From assembly GCA_965279355.1 (NCBI GenBank), contig OZ257155.1:2604001-2668000 (forward strand): a stretch of DNA of 64,000 nucleotides. Direction: 5' to 3'. Below are positions 8,224 through 16,368 of this stretch, in pieces. The stretch is from G965279355 sp965279355. GTDB lineage: Bacteria > Pseudomonadota > Alphaproteobacteria > CACIAM-22H2. Made by a program: the position numbers and the translations under genes. The notes under the pieces were generated by a model, which worked only from the letters and a program-made list of their open reading frames with translations, did no database searches and was not told the DNA's origin. How positions within the stretch are numbered: the stretch's first letter is position 1; each line of letters starts with the position of its first letter.

Positions 8224-8667
8224 GTGCAGACCACGATTTCCGAGCTCAGTTTCCCGGAACAGCTTCTCATCTGGGGGATCCGCCGTTGGATGGCGGGGCG
8301 GGAAAACTGGCCCGGTGTAGAACACGCATTCCGCCGCTACTGCCGCGGGGCGAACGGGCTGATCGCGGCGGCCGCCCTCGCCGACACCGTCGGCGTGATC
8401 GCCGCCTCCGCCCGCCGGCCAGTGAACTGCTTCACTCTGGATTGCTGCCGCGTCTCCAGCGACGAGATGACGATCCTCGCCCTGATTGCCGCGAGCCAAG
8501 CGCATGACCGCCATCACGCCGAAGCGCAGGCGCGCGATCTGATGCCCGACTGCATGATCCGCATCCTGATGGATAGTGCTGCGATCCTCGGCTCAGCCCT
8601 GGCGAATGCGCAGCGGCCCTTGCCGCCGCGCTACGCCTACCCATCGGACGGTGCGACGCTTCATTAG
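8224..8667 (+). CDS. Conserved hypothetical protein, possibly iron-regulated
   Basis: A 147-residue helical protein beginning (GTG) MQTTISELSFPEQLLIWGIR. Visible features are a tryptophan-rich N-terminus (FPEQLLIWGIRRWMAG), NCFTLDCCRVSSDEMTILAL with a CC pair in the middle, and alternating alanine-rich helices. It resembles unnamed proteins seen in Rhodospirillales genomes; I do not know a function. Two palindromic Fur-like sites precede it, which is the only hint of a role. The Shine-Dalgarno (AAAGGG) is weak. It overlaps the stop of the EVE gene on the other strand by 4 bp. Confidence 0.65.
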   Translation: MQTTISELSFPEQLLIWGIRRWMAGRENWPGVEHAFRRYCRGANGLIAAAALADTVGVIAASARRPVNCFTLDCCRVSSDEMTILALIAASQAHDRHHAEAQARDLMPDCMIRILMDSAAILGSALANAQRPLPPRYAYPSDGATLH

Positions 8668-9095
8668 GCGCTTCCGGGCAGCATCGCGGTCATGGCCTCC
8701 GCAATGGCCTGCATGTCGTGCCCGCTGATCGAGAACAGGCCAAAGCGCAGCTTGTACCCCCAGTTTCTGTTTCCCGCCGTGAAGTCGAGGACATCCAGCA
8801 ACGGTTGAATCGGGGCGTCACGCGTATCGAACCAGTCCATGTCGCGGCGGAATGGCCGAAACCCGCCGCCCATGTCGAACTGATAAGCCTCCCCATCCCT
8901 GGCAATGCCAAGCGCGGTAAAGGCGCGAAGGCGATCCTTGCCCCTGAATGTCAGGGTGGGCGAGTAAAGGGCGACACGATCCCCCGCGCTGACGCGGCGC
9001 AAAGCCGATGCCTTGCCATGGCAAACCTGCATGATCCCCGCGGCACGGCCACGCTGCACGTGTTCACCGGAAACAACGGCAATCCAGTTATCCAT
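8664..9095 (-). CDS. EVE-domain protein
   Basis: A 143-residue protein starting MDNWIAVVSGEHVQRGRAAG, with GIMQVCHGKASALRRVSAGD, VALYSPTLTFRGKDRLRAFT and a C-terminal FGLFSISGHDMQAIAEAM. This is the EVE (PUA-like) fold, which binds modified bases or nucleic acid; standalone members are poorly characterised. The ATG at 9095 has GAGGGG upstream. It follows the VOC gene by 10 bp and so is its operon partner, and both probably answer to the YafY regulator through the operator at 9527. Confidence 0.88.
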   Translation of the reverse strand: MDNWIAVVSGEHVQRGRAAGIMQVCHGKASALRRVSAGDRVALYSPTLTFRGKDRLRAFTALGIARDGEAYQFDMGGGFRPFRRDMDWFDTRDAPIQPLLDVLDFTAGNRNWGYKLRFGLFSISGHDMQAIAEAMTAMLPGSA

Positions 9096-9105
9096 CGCCG
9101 GCCCC

Positions 9106-9480
9106 TCAAGGGGCGGAGCGCACGAAGACGCGCAGACGATGACCGTCGGGGTCTGCCGCGACGAAGGTGCGACCGAAATCCATCTCCGTCGGCGGCTGCA
9201 GGATTGGCAGCTTCCGCTGTTGCCATGCCACGTACACCGCCTCCAGTTCCTCGATATTGAGGACGGGAATGCAAAGTTCCGCACCGCCGCCAGCGAGCGC
9301 CGCCGCGGGTTCCACCGTGTCGCGCGTCCACAGGCCCAACAGCAGCCCTGTATCGGTCCGGAACATGGCAAAATCTGGAGCCGTCTGGATCGGTTTGCGA
9401 TCGAGCAGGCTTTCATAAAAGGCCGCGCTGGTAACGGCACTCTTGACGTACAGGATGACGAAATTCGGGTCGATCTTCAT
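9106..9480 (-). CDS. VOC-family (glyoxalase/bleomycin-resistance fold) protein
   Basis: A 124-residue single VOC protein: MKIDPNFVILYVKSAVTSA, AFYESLLDRKP, then FVAADPDGHRLRVF near the C-terminus. Such PhnB/glyoxalase-like proteins form dimers with a metal site and act as isomerases, dioxygenases or binding proteins; the substrate cannot be told. It is first in a two-gene operon with the EVE protein, and downstream of a YafY/WYL regulator gene in the same orientation. An operator-like palindrome sits 47 bp upstream of its start, separate from the regulator's own copy. Confidence 0.88.
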   Translation of the reverse strand: MKIDPNFVILYVKSAVTSAAFYESLLDRKPIQTAPDFAMFRTDTGLLLGLWTRDTVEPAAALAGGGAELCIPVLNIEELEAVYVAWQQRKLPILQPPTEMDFGRTFVAADPDGHRLRVFVRSAP

Positions 9481-9526
9481 GGGACGGCTCCATCGGTTTG
9501 TGATGCCCTCCCTATAAACCAGGCCC

Positions 9527-9543
9527 CTGTCAGATTCTGGCAG
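9527..9543. promoter_or_regulatory. YafY-type operator, copy 1 (VOC-EVE operon)
   Basis: CTGTCAGATTCTGGCAG is a 17-bp near-perfect palindrome (CTGtCAGA-T-TCTGgCAG). A second copy with the same arms lies ahead of the regulator gene (10267-10283). Two matching copies flanking one regulator point to autoregulation and control of VOC-EVE. Confidence 0.7.
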
Positions 9544-9552
9544 TAGCCTGCA

Positions 9553-10245
9553 TCAGCCCTCCCCTGGAATACCCTCGCGCTCCCGCCACTCGCTCAGAAG
9601 GGCACGCCGGCGGCGCGGATAATGCGTCTCGATCAGTCGCAACGCGTGAATCCGATCCGTGCGGAAATGCCGAAAGTCCTGCCGCAACTCGCACCAGGCC
9701 GCGACGACGCGGACGCTTTCGAAAAAACCCAGGGCAACTGGCCAAATGGTCCGGCGGCTCAGCGCCCCGCCGGCGTCGCGATAGCTGATCGACAGCTTGT
9801 ACTCGCCGCGGATGGCACCGCGAACGATCGCCAATTCGGTATCGCCCGCGGGCGCTTTCCTGGCCGACCCAACGAGAAGCGTGGGGACATCCAGCTCGTC
9901 GCGCAGGGCCGGCGGCAGCACCGCGCCGATCTTGGCAATGGCATTGCGCGCGGCAGCACCCAATCGCGCATCGCCCTGCCTGGCCACCCATTTGGTCCCA
10001 AGGACCAGCGCCTCTATCTCTTCTTCGGAAAGCATCAGGGGTGGCAACATGAACCCGGGCCGCAGGACATAGCCAATACCCGGTTCACCATCGATGGCAG
10101 CGCCCTGCTCCTGCAATGTCGCGATATCGCGATAAAGGGTTCGGATGCTGATGCCGAGTTCGTCCGCAAGCGCATGACCGCTCACCGGGCGACGACGGCG
10201 CCGAAGCGCCTGAATCAGATCGAGGAGGCGGCGGGAGCGCGACAT
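9553..10245 (-). CDS. YafY-type HTH/WYL-domain transcriptional regulator
   Basis: A 230-residue regulator: an N-terminal HTH_11 domain (MSRSRRLLDLIQALRRRRRP, GHALADELGISIRTLYRDIA, residues 1-60), then a WYL-like ligand domain (about 135-215) with ISYRDAGGALSRRTIWPVAL and FRTDRIHAL. WYL domains sense nucleotides or other small molecules. Its gene precedes the VOC-EVE pair, and both it and that pair carry a CTGTCAGAwwsTGGCAG site. YafY/VOC neighbourhoods are common in proteobacteria; the inducer is not known. Confidence 0.93.
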   Translation of the reverse strand: MSRSRRLLDLIQALRRRRRPVSGHALADELGISIRTLYRDIATLQEQGAAIDGEPGIGYVLRPGFMLPPLMLSEEEIEALVLGTKWVARQGDARLGAAARNAIAKIGAVLPPALRDELDVPTLLVGSARKAPAGDTELAIVRGAIRGEYKLSISYRDAGGALSRRTIWPVALGFFESVRVVAAWCELRQDFRHFRTDRIHALRLIETHYPRRRRALLSEWREREGIPGEG

Positions 10246-10266
10246 GCGCCCAGGTTAGCACAACTA

Positions 10267-10283
10267 CTGTCAGAAAGTGGCAG
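10267..10283. promoter_or_regulatory. YafY-type operator, copy 2 (regulator promoter)
   Basis: CTGTCAGAAAGTGGCAG, 22 bp before the regulator start, shares 15 of 17 positions with the site at 9527. Its position overlapping the likely transcription start suggests autorepression. Confidence 0.7.
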
Positions 10284-10327
10284 CAGTCGCCCTCGCTCCA
10301 CAGACGCAACAATCAAGGCGTTGCTGT

Positions 10328-10972
10328 CTATGCCGCCTTCTTGGGCGGTTTCGTCGGGATCGTGAGCTGGACGCTGGGCCGCGCGAGATGGCGGAGCAGA
10401 TAGGCCGTGAGGTTGGGAAACCGCACCAGCATCGGACCGCTCTCCGGGCCACGATTCTTCATGTAAAAGAGGATCGGCATCAGATAGGCGTCGGCCAGCG
10501 TGAACGTATCGCCGGCCAGATAGCCGGTCGCCGCCACCGCGCGATCCAGCATTGCGAACTGCACTTCCATCTTGGGCAAGGCCGCGTCGATCTTCGCACG
10601 GTCGGGCGTTTTGTCCGGACCCGTGGGAAACACATATTCCGATAGGTACTGCCGCACACAGAGCGGATCGACCGACGAGCAGACGATCGAAACCCACTGC
10701 TCGACCTTGGCCGCCGCGACCGGATCGGCCGGAACCAGCGCCGGCCCGTCGAACATGCGGTCGATGTATCCGCAGATTGCCCGCGATTCGCACAACATCA
10801 CATCGCCATGACGCATGGCTGGGATTTTGCCCAGCGGATGGATGGCATCGACTTCGGGCGTGTGCGGCATGACGGAGACATGGGTGTACGGAACCCCCTT
10901 CTCCGCGAGCACGATGCGGCACGCCCAGACGAAGTTGCTGGGTGCGCCGCCAATCAGCTCAAGCTCGGGCAT
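10328..10972 (-). CDS. Glutathione S-transferase family protein
   Basis: A 214-residue cytosolic GST. The N-terminal thioredoxin-like domain (about 1-80) has IGGAPSNFVWACRIVLAEKG, the cis-proline segment HPLGKIPAM and the glutathione-binding CESRAICGYID. The C-terminal helical domain has the N-capping/hydrophobic-staple region TFTLADAYLMPILFYM. An N-terminal SNFVWACR replaces the usual SPYxRxVR, so the catalytic serine is probably S13. It is 18 bp upstream of the MetE-like pair in the same direction, so it may be co-transcribed with them. Confidence 0.92.
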   Translation of the reverse strand: MPELELIGGAPSNFVWACRIVLAEKGVPYTHVSVMPHTPEVDAIHPLGKIPAMRHGDVMLCESRAICGYIDRMFDGPALVPADPVAAAKVEQWVSIVCSSVDPLCVRQYLSEYVFPTGPDKTPDRAKIDAALPKMEVQFAMLDRAVAATGYLAGDTFTLADAYLMPILFYMKNRGPESGPMLVRFPNLTAYLLRHLARPSVQLTIPTKPPKKAA

Positions 10973-10990
10973 GAATCCTCCGGCCGGCGG

Positions 10991-12028
10991 TTAGCGTTTG
11001 GCCGGGAGTTCCTTGCGGACCAGTGCCGTCCCCGCGACCATCGCCTTCAGCTTTGCGAAGGCCACTTCGCGTGGCAGATATTTCATGCCGCAATCCGGTG
11101 CCACGATGATGCGGTCCGCCGGAACGTATTTCAGCGCGCGGCGGATACGCTCGGCGACCGTCTCCGGTGTCTCGACCTTCATATCGGAAAGGTCGATGAC
11201 GCCGAGGATGATGGTCTTGCTCGGCAGCTTCTCCAGCACCGCACAGTCGAGATTGGATTGCGCCGTCTCGATTGAGATCTGCTGCACCTTGGTAGCTTCG
11301 AGCTCCGGCAGGAAATTGTAGCCAGGCGGCCGCTCGTGGATGATCGCAGCGTAGCCGAAGCAGAGATGCACCGCCGTGGTGCCGGTCACCCCTTCCAGTG
11401 CGCGATTGAAGGCATGCATACCGAATTTGCGCGCCTTGTCGGGCCGCGCCTGCATGTAGGGCTCGTCGATCTGCACAATATCGGCACCGGCGGCGAAGAG
11501 ATCCTTGATCTCCTCATTCACCGCGACGGCGTAGTCCATGGCGATGGCGGCTTCGTCCTTGTAGAAATCGTCCTGCGCCTGCTGCGCCATGGTGAAGGGA
11601 CCCGGGACCGTGATCTTGATCTTGCGGTCGGTATTGGCCCGCAGGAACTTCACGTCGTTCACTTCGACGGCATGCTTGCGCCGGATCTTGCCGGTGACGC
11701 GGGGCACGGGATTGGGATGGCCGCTGCGATCCAGGGCCGTTCCCGGATTGTCGATATCGACACCTTCAAGCGCGGTCGCGAAGCGGTTGGAATAGCTTTC
11801 CCGCCGCATCTCGCCGTCCGTGACGATATCGATCCCGGCCAGTTCCTGGTCGCGGATCGCCAGCAGAGTCGCGTCGTCCTGCGCCTGAGCCAGGAATTCG
11901 GGAGGGATCCGCCACAATTCTTTCGCCCGCACGCGCGGCGGGAACCGCCCTGCCAGCTTCTTGCGATCGATCAGCCATTCCGGCTGGGCGTAACTTCCAA
12001 CCAGTGTCGTCGGCAGCAATGTGGTCAC
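10991..12028 (-). CDS. MetE-like (cobalamin-independent methionine synthase core) protein, copy 1
   Basis: A 345-residue barrel protein corresponding to the C-terminal catalytic half of MetE: MTTLLPTTLVGSYAQPEW, TDGEMRRESYSNRFA, GADIVQIDEPYMQ, and zinc ligands HLC (in TAVHLCFGYA), E (in ISIETAQ) and C (in VAPDCGMKYLP). It lacks the N-terminal folate half of MetE, so it probably transfers methyl or similar groups using another donor, or acts in degradation of methylated compounds. It is closely similar to the next gene (tandem duplication, 17 bp apart). Confidence 0.92.
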   Translation of the reverse strand: MTTLLPTTLVGSYAQPEWLIDRKKLAGRFPPRVRAKELWRIPPEFLAQAQDDATLLAIRDQELAGIDIVTDGEMRRESYSNRFATALEGVDIDNPGTALDRSGHPNPVPRVTGKIRRKHAVEVNDVKFLRANTDRKIKITVPGPFTMAQQAQDDFYKDEAAIAMDYAVAVNEEIKDLFAAGADIVQIDEPYMQARPDKARKFGMHAFNRALEGVTGTTAVHLCFGYAAIIHERPPGYNFLPELEATKVQQISIETAQSNLDCAVLEKLPSKTIILGVIDLSDMKVETPETVAERIRRALKYVPADRIIVAPDCGMKYLPREVAFAKLKAMVAGTALVRKELPAKR

Positions 12029-12045
12029 GGACCCTCCAGGGATTA

Positions 12046-13080
12046 TTACTTCTCCACTTCGCGGCGGACGATGTCGGCCCCAGCCACCATCGCCTGCAGC
12101 TTCGCAAACGCGACCTCACGCGGCATGTATTTCATGCCGCAATCCGGCGCCACGATGATGCGCTCCGCCGGAACGTATTTCAGCGCGCGGCGGATCAGCT
12201 CTGCGACGCGTTCAGGCGTCTCCACCGTCATGTCGGACATGTCGATGACGCCCAGCATCACTTTCTTGGTCGACAGGTCCGCCAGCGGCGCGCAATCGAG
12301 ATTTGGTTGCGCCGTCTCGATCGAGATCTGACCGGCCGTGGAGGCGTTGAGTTCCCCCAGAAAGGCGTAGGAATTCGCCCGGGTCTTCACGAAATGGGCG
12401 TAGCCGAAGCAGAGATGCACGGCCGTCTCGCCGGTGACACCGTCCAGCGCGCGGTTGATCGCCTTGACGGCATAGGCGCGCGCCTTTTCCGGCTGCGCCT
12501 GCATGTACGGCTCGTCGATCTGCACCACATCGGCACCGGCTGCAAAAAGATCCTTGATCTCCTCGTTCACCGCCGCGGCGTAGTCCATCGCCAGCGCTTC
12601 GTCGTTCTTGTAGAACTCGTCGGCCGCCTGCTGCGCCATGGTGAACGGGCCCGGCACCGTGATCTTGATCTTGCGGTCGGTATTGGCGCGCAAGAACTTC
12701 ACGTCGCGCACCTCGACCGGGTATTTGCGCCGAATCTTGCCGGTGATGCGCGGCACGATCTGGAACCGGCCCGGTGTACGGCCCGGCATCTTGCCGGGGT
12801 TTTCGATGTCGACCCCTTCCAGGGCGGTGGCGAATTTGTTGGAGTAGCTCTCGCGGCGCACTTCGCCGTCGGTCACGATGTCAATGCCGGCCCGCTCCTG
12901 ATCGCGGATCGCCAGCACGGTGGCGTCGTCCTGTGCCTGCTCGAGAAACTCATCCGGCACGCGCCAGAGTTCCTTGGCGCGGACGCGCGGGACCACGATT
13001 TTGAGCAGTTTTTCACGATCGACCAGCCATTCCGGCGGCGGGTAGCTTCCCACCAGAGTCGTCGGCAGTACCTTGTTCAC
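12046..13080 (-). CDS. MetE-like (cobalamin-independent methionine synthase core) protein, copy 2
   Basis: A 344-residue paralogue of the adjacent gene, with the same zinc ligands (TAVHLCFGYA, ISIETAQ, VAPDCGMKYMP) and the same KITVPGPFTMAQQA stretch. The start is taken as GTG 13080 (MNKVLPTTLVGSYPPPEW), 10 nt after GGAGG, rather than an in-frame GTG at 13104; this makes both copies begin alike. It is first in a probable operon with copy 1. Divergence between copies is concentrated around VPRVTGKIRRK and in the HLCFGYAHFVKTR loop, which may alter substrate choice. No S-box or B12 riboswitch is seen upstream. Confidence 0.92.
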   Translation of the reverse strand: MNKVLPTTLVGSYPPPEWLVDREKLLKIVVPRVRAKELWRVPDEFLEQAQDDATVLAIRDQERAGIDIVTDGEVRRESYSNKFATALEGVDIENPGKMPGRTPGRFQIVPRITGKIRRKYPVEVRDVKFLRANTDRKIKITVPGPFTMAQQAADEFYKNDEALAMDYAAAVNEEIKDLFAAGADVVQIDEPYMQAQPEKARAYAVKAINRALDGVTGETAVHLCFGYAHFVKTRANSYAFLGELNASTAGQISIETAQPNLDCAPLADLSTKKVMLGVIDMSDMTVETPERVAELIRRALKYVPAERIIVAPDCGMKYMPREVAFAKLQAMVAGADIVRREVEK

Positions 13081-13339
13081 TGACCTATTCCCTCCCGCAA
13101 ACACACCCGTTATTCGGGCTTTACCAATCGGTCGGCATGCTTAGCACAGCAATGAATCAGAAAAAATGCCGGCGAACGCGCATGTCCCGGCGCCTGACGA
13201 TCGGTTGACGGCCTCGGGGGCCCTGCCCACCGGGTGTTTCGACCTTGGGCGCTTTTTGCTAAGTCTTTAGGCGGCCGCGTCGGGCGGCCGCGCGGCCGGA
13301 GTCGCCGGACTGCTTTATTTCGAACCGGAATCTCGCATC

Positions 13340-14089
13340 ATGCCGACCCGCGGCGCGCTTTATATGATCTGGGGCAACGACCCGAAGGTCCGCAAGGGCC
13401 TGCAGCGGTCGATCGATTCCCTCAAGGCAACGAACCCTGACTTGCCGCACACGGTGCTGGAGGTGACCAGCAACGGGCCGTGGGAGACCCTGCTGATCAA
13501 GGCCAGCATGCTGGACCGCACGCCATACGAAGAGACGGTGTTCCTCGATGCCGACACCATCGTCATGGGTCCGCTCGATTTCGGCTTCGAGATGGCCAAG
13601 CGGCATGGCCTCGCCTGCTGTATCTGTGAGGCCCCCTGGCTCAAGCGCTATTCACCCGAATACGGTGACCTCATCGAATACAACACGGGCGTGCTGTTCT
13701 TCACCGCCAAGGCCGCGCCGTTCTTTGCGGTGTGGAAGGAATTGGCGCCGAAGCTGCCGTCACAGATCCTGCTGATCAACGATGCCGGCGACCTGATCAA
13801 GATGCCGTATAACGACCAGGCCAGTTTTTCGGTCGCCATCGATCGCGTGGGCATGAGCCCGTTCATCCTGCCGATGAACTGGAACTACCGGCCACCGTGG
13901 CAGTACGGCTTCGTCGGGCCGATCCGCATCTGGCACAGCTACAACGAACCGCCGGCGAATATCGCCACCACTTCCGCCTTCTACAACAAGGCGAAGAATC
14001 CGGTGTTCCAGTATCACGTCCCCGATACGCCGCCGCTGAAGCCGCCGGTGCCGAAACTCGACAAGCAGCCCGGCGTCAAGAAGGCCTGA
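13340..14089 (+). CDS. Putative GT-A-fold glycosyltransferase (nucleotide-sugar type)
   Basis: A 249-residue protein with the layout of a small GT-A glycosyltransferase: GALYMIWGND at the N-terminus, KASMLDRTPYEETVFLDADT with a DxD motif (D70-A-D72), then GDLIEYNTGVLFFTAKA and YNDQASFSVAID, which are GT8/DUF-like acceptor features. No transmembrane segment or signal peptide is present, so it is cytosolic or peripheral. It stands alone; the acceptor is unknown. It is convergent with a 61-residue gene 6 bp away. The C-terminal 25 residues are proline/lysine-rich and probably disordered. Confidence 0.8.
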   Translation: MPTRGALYMIWGNDPKVRKGLQRSIDSLKATNPDLPHTVLEVTSNGPWETLLIKASMLDRTPYEETVFLDADTIVMGPLDFGFEMAKRHGLACCICEAPWLKRYSPEYGDLIEYNTGVLFFTAKAAPFFAVWKELAPKLPSQILLINDAGDLIKMPYNDQASFSVAIDRVGMSPFILPMNWNYRPPWQYGFVGPIRIWHSYNEPPANIATTSAFYNKAKNPVFQYHVPDTPPLKPPVPKLDKQPGVKKA

Positions 14090-14095
14090 ACGGCG

Positions 14096-14281
14096 TCAGG
14101 CGGCCTTGTCGCCGCGGAAGATCAGGCGACCGTCGAGAAAAAGCTCGACCCCGGGGAATTCCGACTTGGCGAACAGCTTCCGCGCCTGCAGCTCCGCCAG
14201 CTGATCGGTGCTTGTGTTGATCATCTCGACATCGTCGATACGGTTGGCTTTGTTGAGAAAACGACAGACATATTTGGCCAT
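14096..14281 (-). CDS. Small hypothetical protein (61 aa)
   Basis: A 61-residue soluble protein: MAKYVCRFLNKANRIDDVEM then LQARKLFAKSEFPGVELFLD and a C-terminal GRLIFRGDKAA. The composition is typical coding sequence and the frame is intact. No known family is recognised. The short intergenic spacing on its 3' side leaves no terminator. Confidence 0.55.
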   Translation of the reverse strand: MAKYVCRFLNKANRIDDVEMINTSTDQLAELQARKLFAKSEFPGVELFLDGRLIFRGDKAA

Positions 14282-14412
14282 GATCCGGCTTTCTTCGACG
14301 CCGCGTCACTGTGAGCAGCAGATTGTAGGAGTTCCTGTCGAAACCCATATGGACACGAAGTCCGATTCGACAAGGCTGTACAGTATAACCCGAAGGCGCC
14401 GTTCAGGGTTAT

Positions 14413-14619
14413 TCAATCCTGCAACATCGTGAAGGCCGCCTGCCGATCCGACGATTTCAGTCTCAAAAACAACGCGCGGGCTTTCTTTATGTCTCGTTCC
14501 AGCCCGTTCTCGGCAGCATTCTTAAGCGCGATCGTTGCCTCATGATCGGGCCCGCAGATGAATACGAGGGCTTTCGCCAGGCGGCCCATGGCCACCCGGT
14601 CGATTGTTGTCTCTGCCAT
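14413..14619 (-). CDS. Small hypothetical protein (68 aa)
   Basis: A 68-residue helical protein beginning MAETTIDRVAMGRLAKALVF, with CGPDHEATIALKNAAENG and RALFLRLKSSDRQAAF. A longer frame extends upstream to 14733 but overlaps the TAXI gene, so the ATG at 14619 is chosen. Its helical, amphipathic character is all that can be said; it looks like a small cytoplasmic regulator or adaptor. It follows the TAXI gene by 43 bp on the same strand. Confidence 0.5.
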   Translation of the reverse strand: MAETTIDRVAMGRLAKALVFICGPDHEATIALKNAAENGLERDIKKARALFLRLKSSDRQAAFTMLQD

Positions 14620-14662
14620 TGTGCGAAAACCTTCCGGATGTGTGTGAAGGACGGCCCGCGCC

Positions 14663-15670
14663 CTAATTGATCCAGCCGCGTTCGCGATAATATCGCGCGG
14701 CACCCGGATGGATCGGCGCCCGGCCAGATACATCGATCATGTCGGGAACGGACAGCATCCCAAAAAGAGGGTGCAGGCGCCGGAAATCGTCAAGATTGTC
14801 GAACACCGCCCGGGTGATTTCATAAGCCAGCCGGTCCGAAAGCCGCGTCGTGGTGACAATCACAGCACGCACCCCAAGGGTCTTCACGTCGACCGGATTG
14901 CCCGCATAGGTACCGCCCGCGATCACGGCGCGCTCGTATTCCGGATGGCGCAACAGCATGTCTTCGATCGGCGGGCCGCTGACATCCACCAGTACGCCAC
15001 GGCACATCCGCACGACATCATGGATCAGGCCGTTCGGATGGCCAACCGAGTAGACGATGGCATCGAGTTCGTTGGCGCACAGGGCGCGATACTGTTCGGC
15101 GAAAGACAGCTCGCGCAGCTCGGCAAAGTCCTGCCGCGCCACACCGAGCGCGGCCATGATGCGCTCCATGCTGAGACGTTCGCCCGACCCTGGACTGCCC
15201 ATGTTGATCCGCCTGCCGCGCAACGCCCCAGCGCTCAGGATGCCGAGCTCCCGGCGCGCGACGATGGTGAAGGCATCGGCATGTCCCGCGAACAGCACAC
15301 GCAACTCCGCATCCGGCGGCCGTTTCGCAAAAGGCCCCTGTCCCGCCACCGCATCGGCCAGTACATCCGACTGCACGATGCCGATATCGGTCCGGCCCTC
15401 ATGCAATGAATCGATATTGGCAATGGGGCCCGACGCGGGCGCTGCAACGCATCGCCTGCCGTCCCGCGGCGTATCGAGATTGAACAGCCGGCACATCGAG
15501 CCGCCGAGCGGATAGTAGATTCCACTGGGACTTCCCGTGCCGATGACGACATCCGGCCGATCCACGACGATAGCGCAGGCCGCAAGCAGGAGAGCGAGGG
15601 CGCCGACGCTGCCGCCAGCGACCATCGTTCGCCGCCAGCGGCCAAGGAGTTTCCTAGGGTGCGAGCACAT
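14663..15670 (-). CDS. TAXI-family solute-binding protein (TRAP-type), lipoprotein
   Basis: A 335-residue extracytoplasmic binding protein of the TRAP-TAXI family: IGTGSPSGIYYPLGGSMCRL near the N-terminus, TDIGIVQSDVL, and GALRGRRINMGSPGSGERLS. A hydrophobic signal ending LLLAACAIV gives a lipobox, so it should be membrane-anchored. The start at 15670 overlaps the upstream gene by 17 bp, suggesting translational coupling; an internal ATG at 15625 is an alternative. No TRAP membrane subunit is nearby, so its partner must be encoded elsewhere or it serves another role. Confidence 0.88.
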   Translation of the reverse strand: MCSHPRKLLGRWRRTMVAGGSVGALALLLAACAIVVDRPDVVIGTGSPSGIYYPLGGSMCRLFNLDTPRDGRRCVAAPASGPIANIDSLHEGRTDIGIVQSDVLADAVAGQGPFAKRPPDAELRVLFAGHADAFTIVARRELGILSAGALRGRRINMGSPGSGERLSMERIMAALGVARQDFAELRELSFAEQYRALCANELDAIVYSVGHPNGLIHDVVRMCRGVLVDVSGPPIEDMLLRHPEYERAVIAGGTYAGNPVDVKTLGVRAVIVTTTRLSDRLAYEITRAVFDNLDDFRRLHPLFGMLSVPDMIDVSGRAPIHPGAARYYRERGWIN

Positions 15671-16310
15671 ATTCGAGGATCTCTCCCTGTTGCTCGATCA
15701 GGCCTTTCACCCAGCGTCCGTCGCTGTCGTAAAAGAGACTGCCGGCATAGTGCGGCGTGATGATCTGATAACGGGCGGCACGCACCGGTCCTTCCGGCGT
15801 ATCAACCTGTTCATGGCCCAGCAGTTTGGCAACCAGCCCGACCTCGCCGCCATGCTGCACGTCGATGAGGCTGCTTTCCCGCACGATCCGGCTGTCCCAG
15901 AGGGTATTCGACGTCAGGAGATCAGCGCCGGCCAGAAACGGGCCGTCTTCCCCGAGGATGCGGAAGCCGTCGCCGGCCGAGTAGCCCGACACCTGCAACA
16001 GCGTGCCGTTGTCGTTCGTTGTGCTTTTGACGGAATCCAAGCGTCCGGATTGCCAGACTTCCTCGGCGTCGTGCTTAAAGCGGAACGCCGTGAAGAACAG
16101 GACCTTCACCGTAATGTCGATATGCGTCGTGACGACCGTGCGTTCGCCATCCGGCCGGAAAGCGATACTATGCTCGCCGACCGGGGAACCGCGATGCAAG
16201 GCACGAAAGCGCAGATCGCGGGATGCGGCATGTGTTGCCGGAGCGAATATTTCAATGAGCGGAGCCGTAGCAGCCGCTGCGACCAACCCGAGAAGCCGCC
16301 GGCGATTCAC
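15654..16310 (-). CDS. DUF6134-family exported protein
   Basis: A 218-residue protein with an RR-containing signal MNRRRLLGLVAAAATAP and mature start near THAASRD. The body matches DUF6134: FRALHRGSPVGEHSIAF, VVTTHIDITVKVLFFTAFRF, WDSRIV and a C-terminal YDSDGRWVKGL. Its beta-rich character suggests a periplasmic lipocalin/YceI-like barrel. It is followed by, and overlaps, the TAXI binding protein gene, so the two may act together at the envelope. Its start is preceded by GGAGGG. Confidence 0.82.
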   Translation of the reverse strand: MNRRRLLGLVAAAATAPLIEIFAPATHAASRDLRFRALHRGSPVGEHSIAFRPDGERTVVTTHIDITVKVLFFTAFRFKHDAEEVWQSGRLDSVKSTTNDNGTLLQVSGYSAGDGFRILGEDGPFLAGADLLTSNTLWDSRIVRESSLIDVQHGGEVGLVAKLLGHEQVDTPEGPVRAARYQIITPHYAGSLFYDSDGRWVKGLIEQQGEILEYVLAP

Positions 16311-16325
16311 GAGATGAATCCCTCC

Positions 16326-16359
16326 AAAACGTCTCCGCCGGCAATCGCCGACGGAGACG
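16326..16359 (-). terminator. Intrinsic terminator after DUF3185 gene
   Basis: On the minus strand CGTCTCCG pairs with CGGAGACG around an inner CGGC-GATT-GCCG stem, followed by TTTT. It separates the small envelope genes (16369-17210) from DUF6134-TAXI. Confidence 0.65.
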
Positions 16360-16368
16360 CGTCAGGCG

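Noticed and set aside
12029..13339. Riboswitch (S-box, SAM or cobalamin type) before the MetE-like genes
   Set aside because: No conserved core motifs such as the B12 box are visible in the 259-bp gap.
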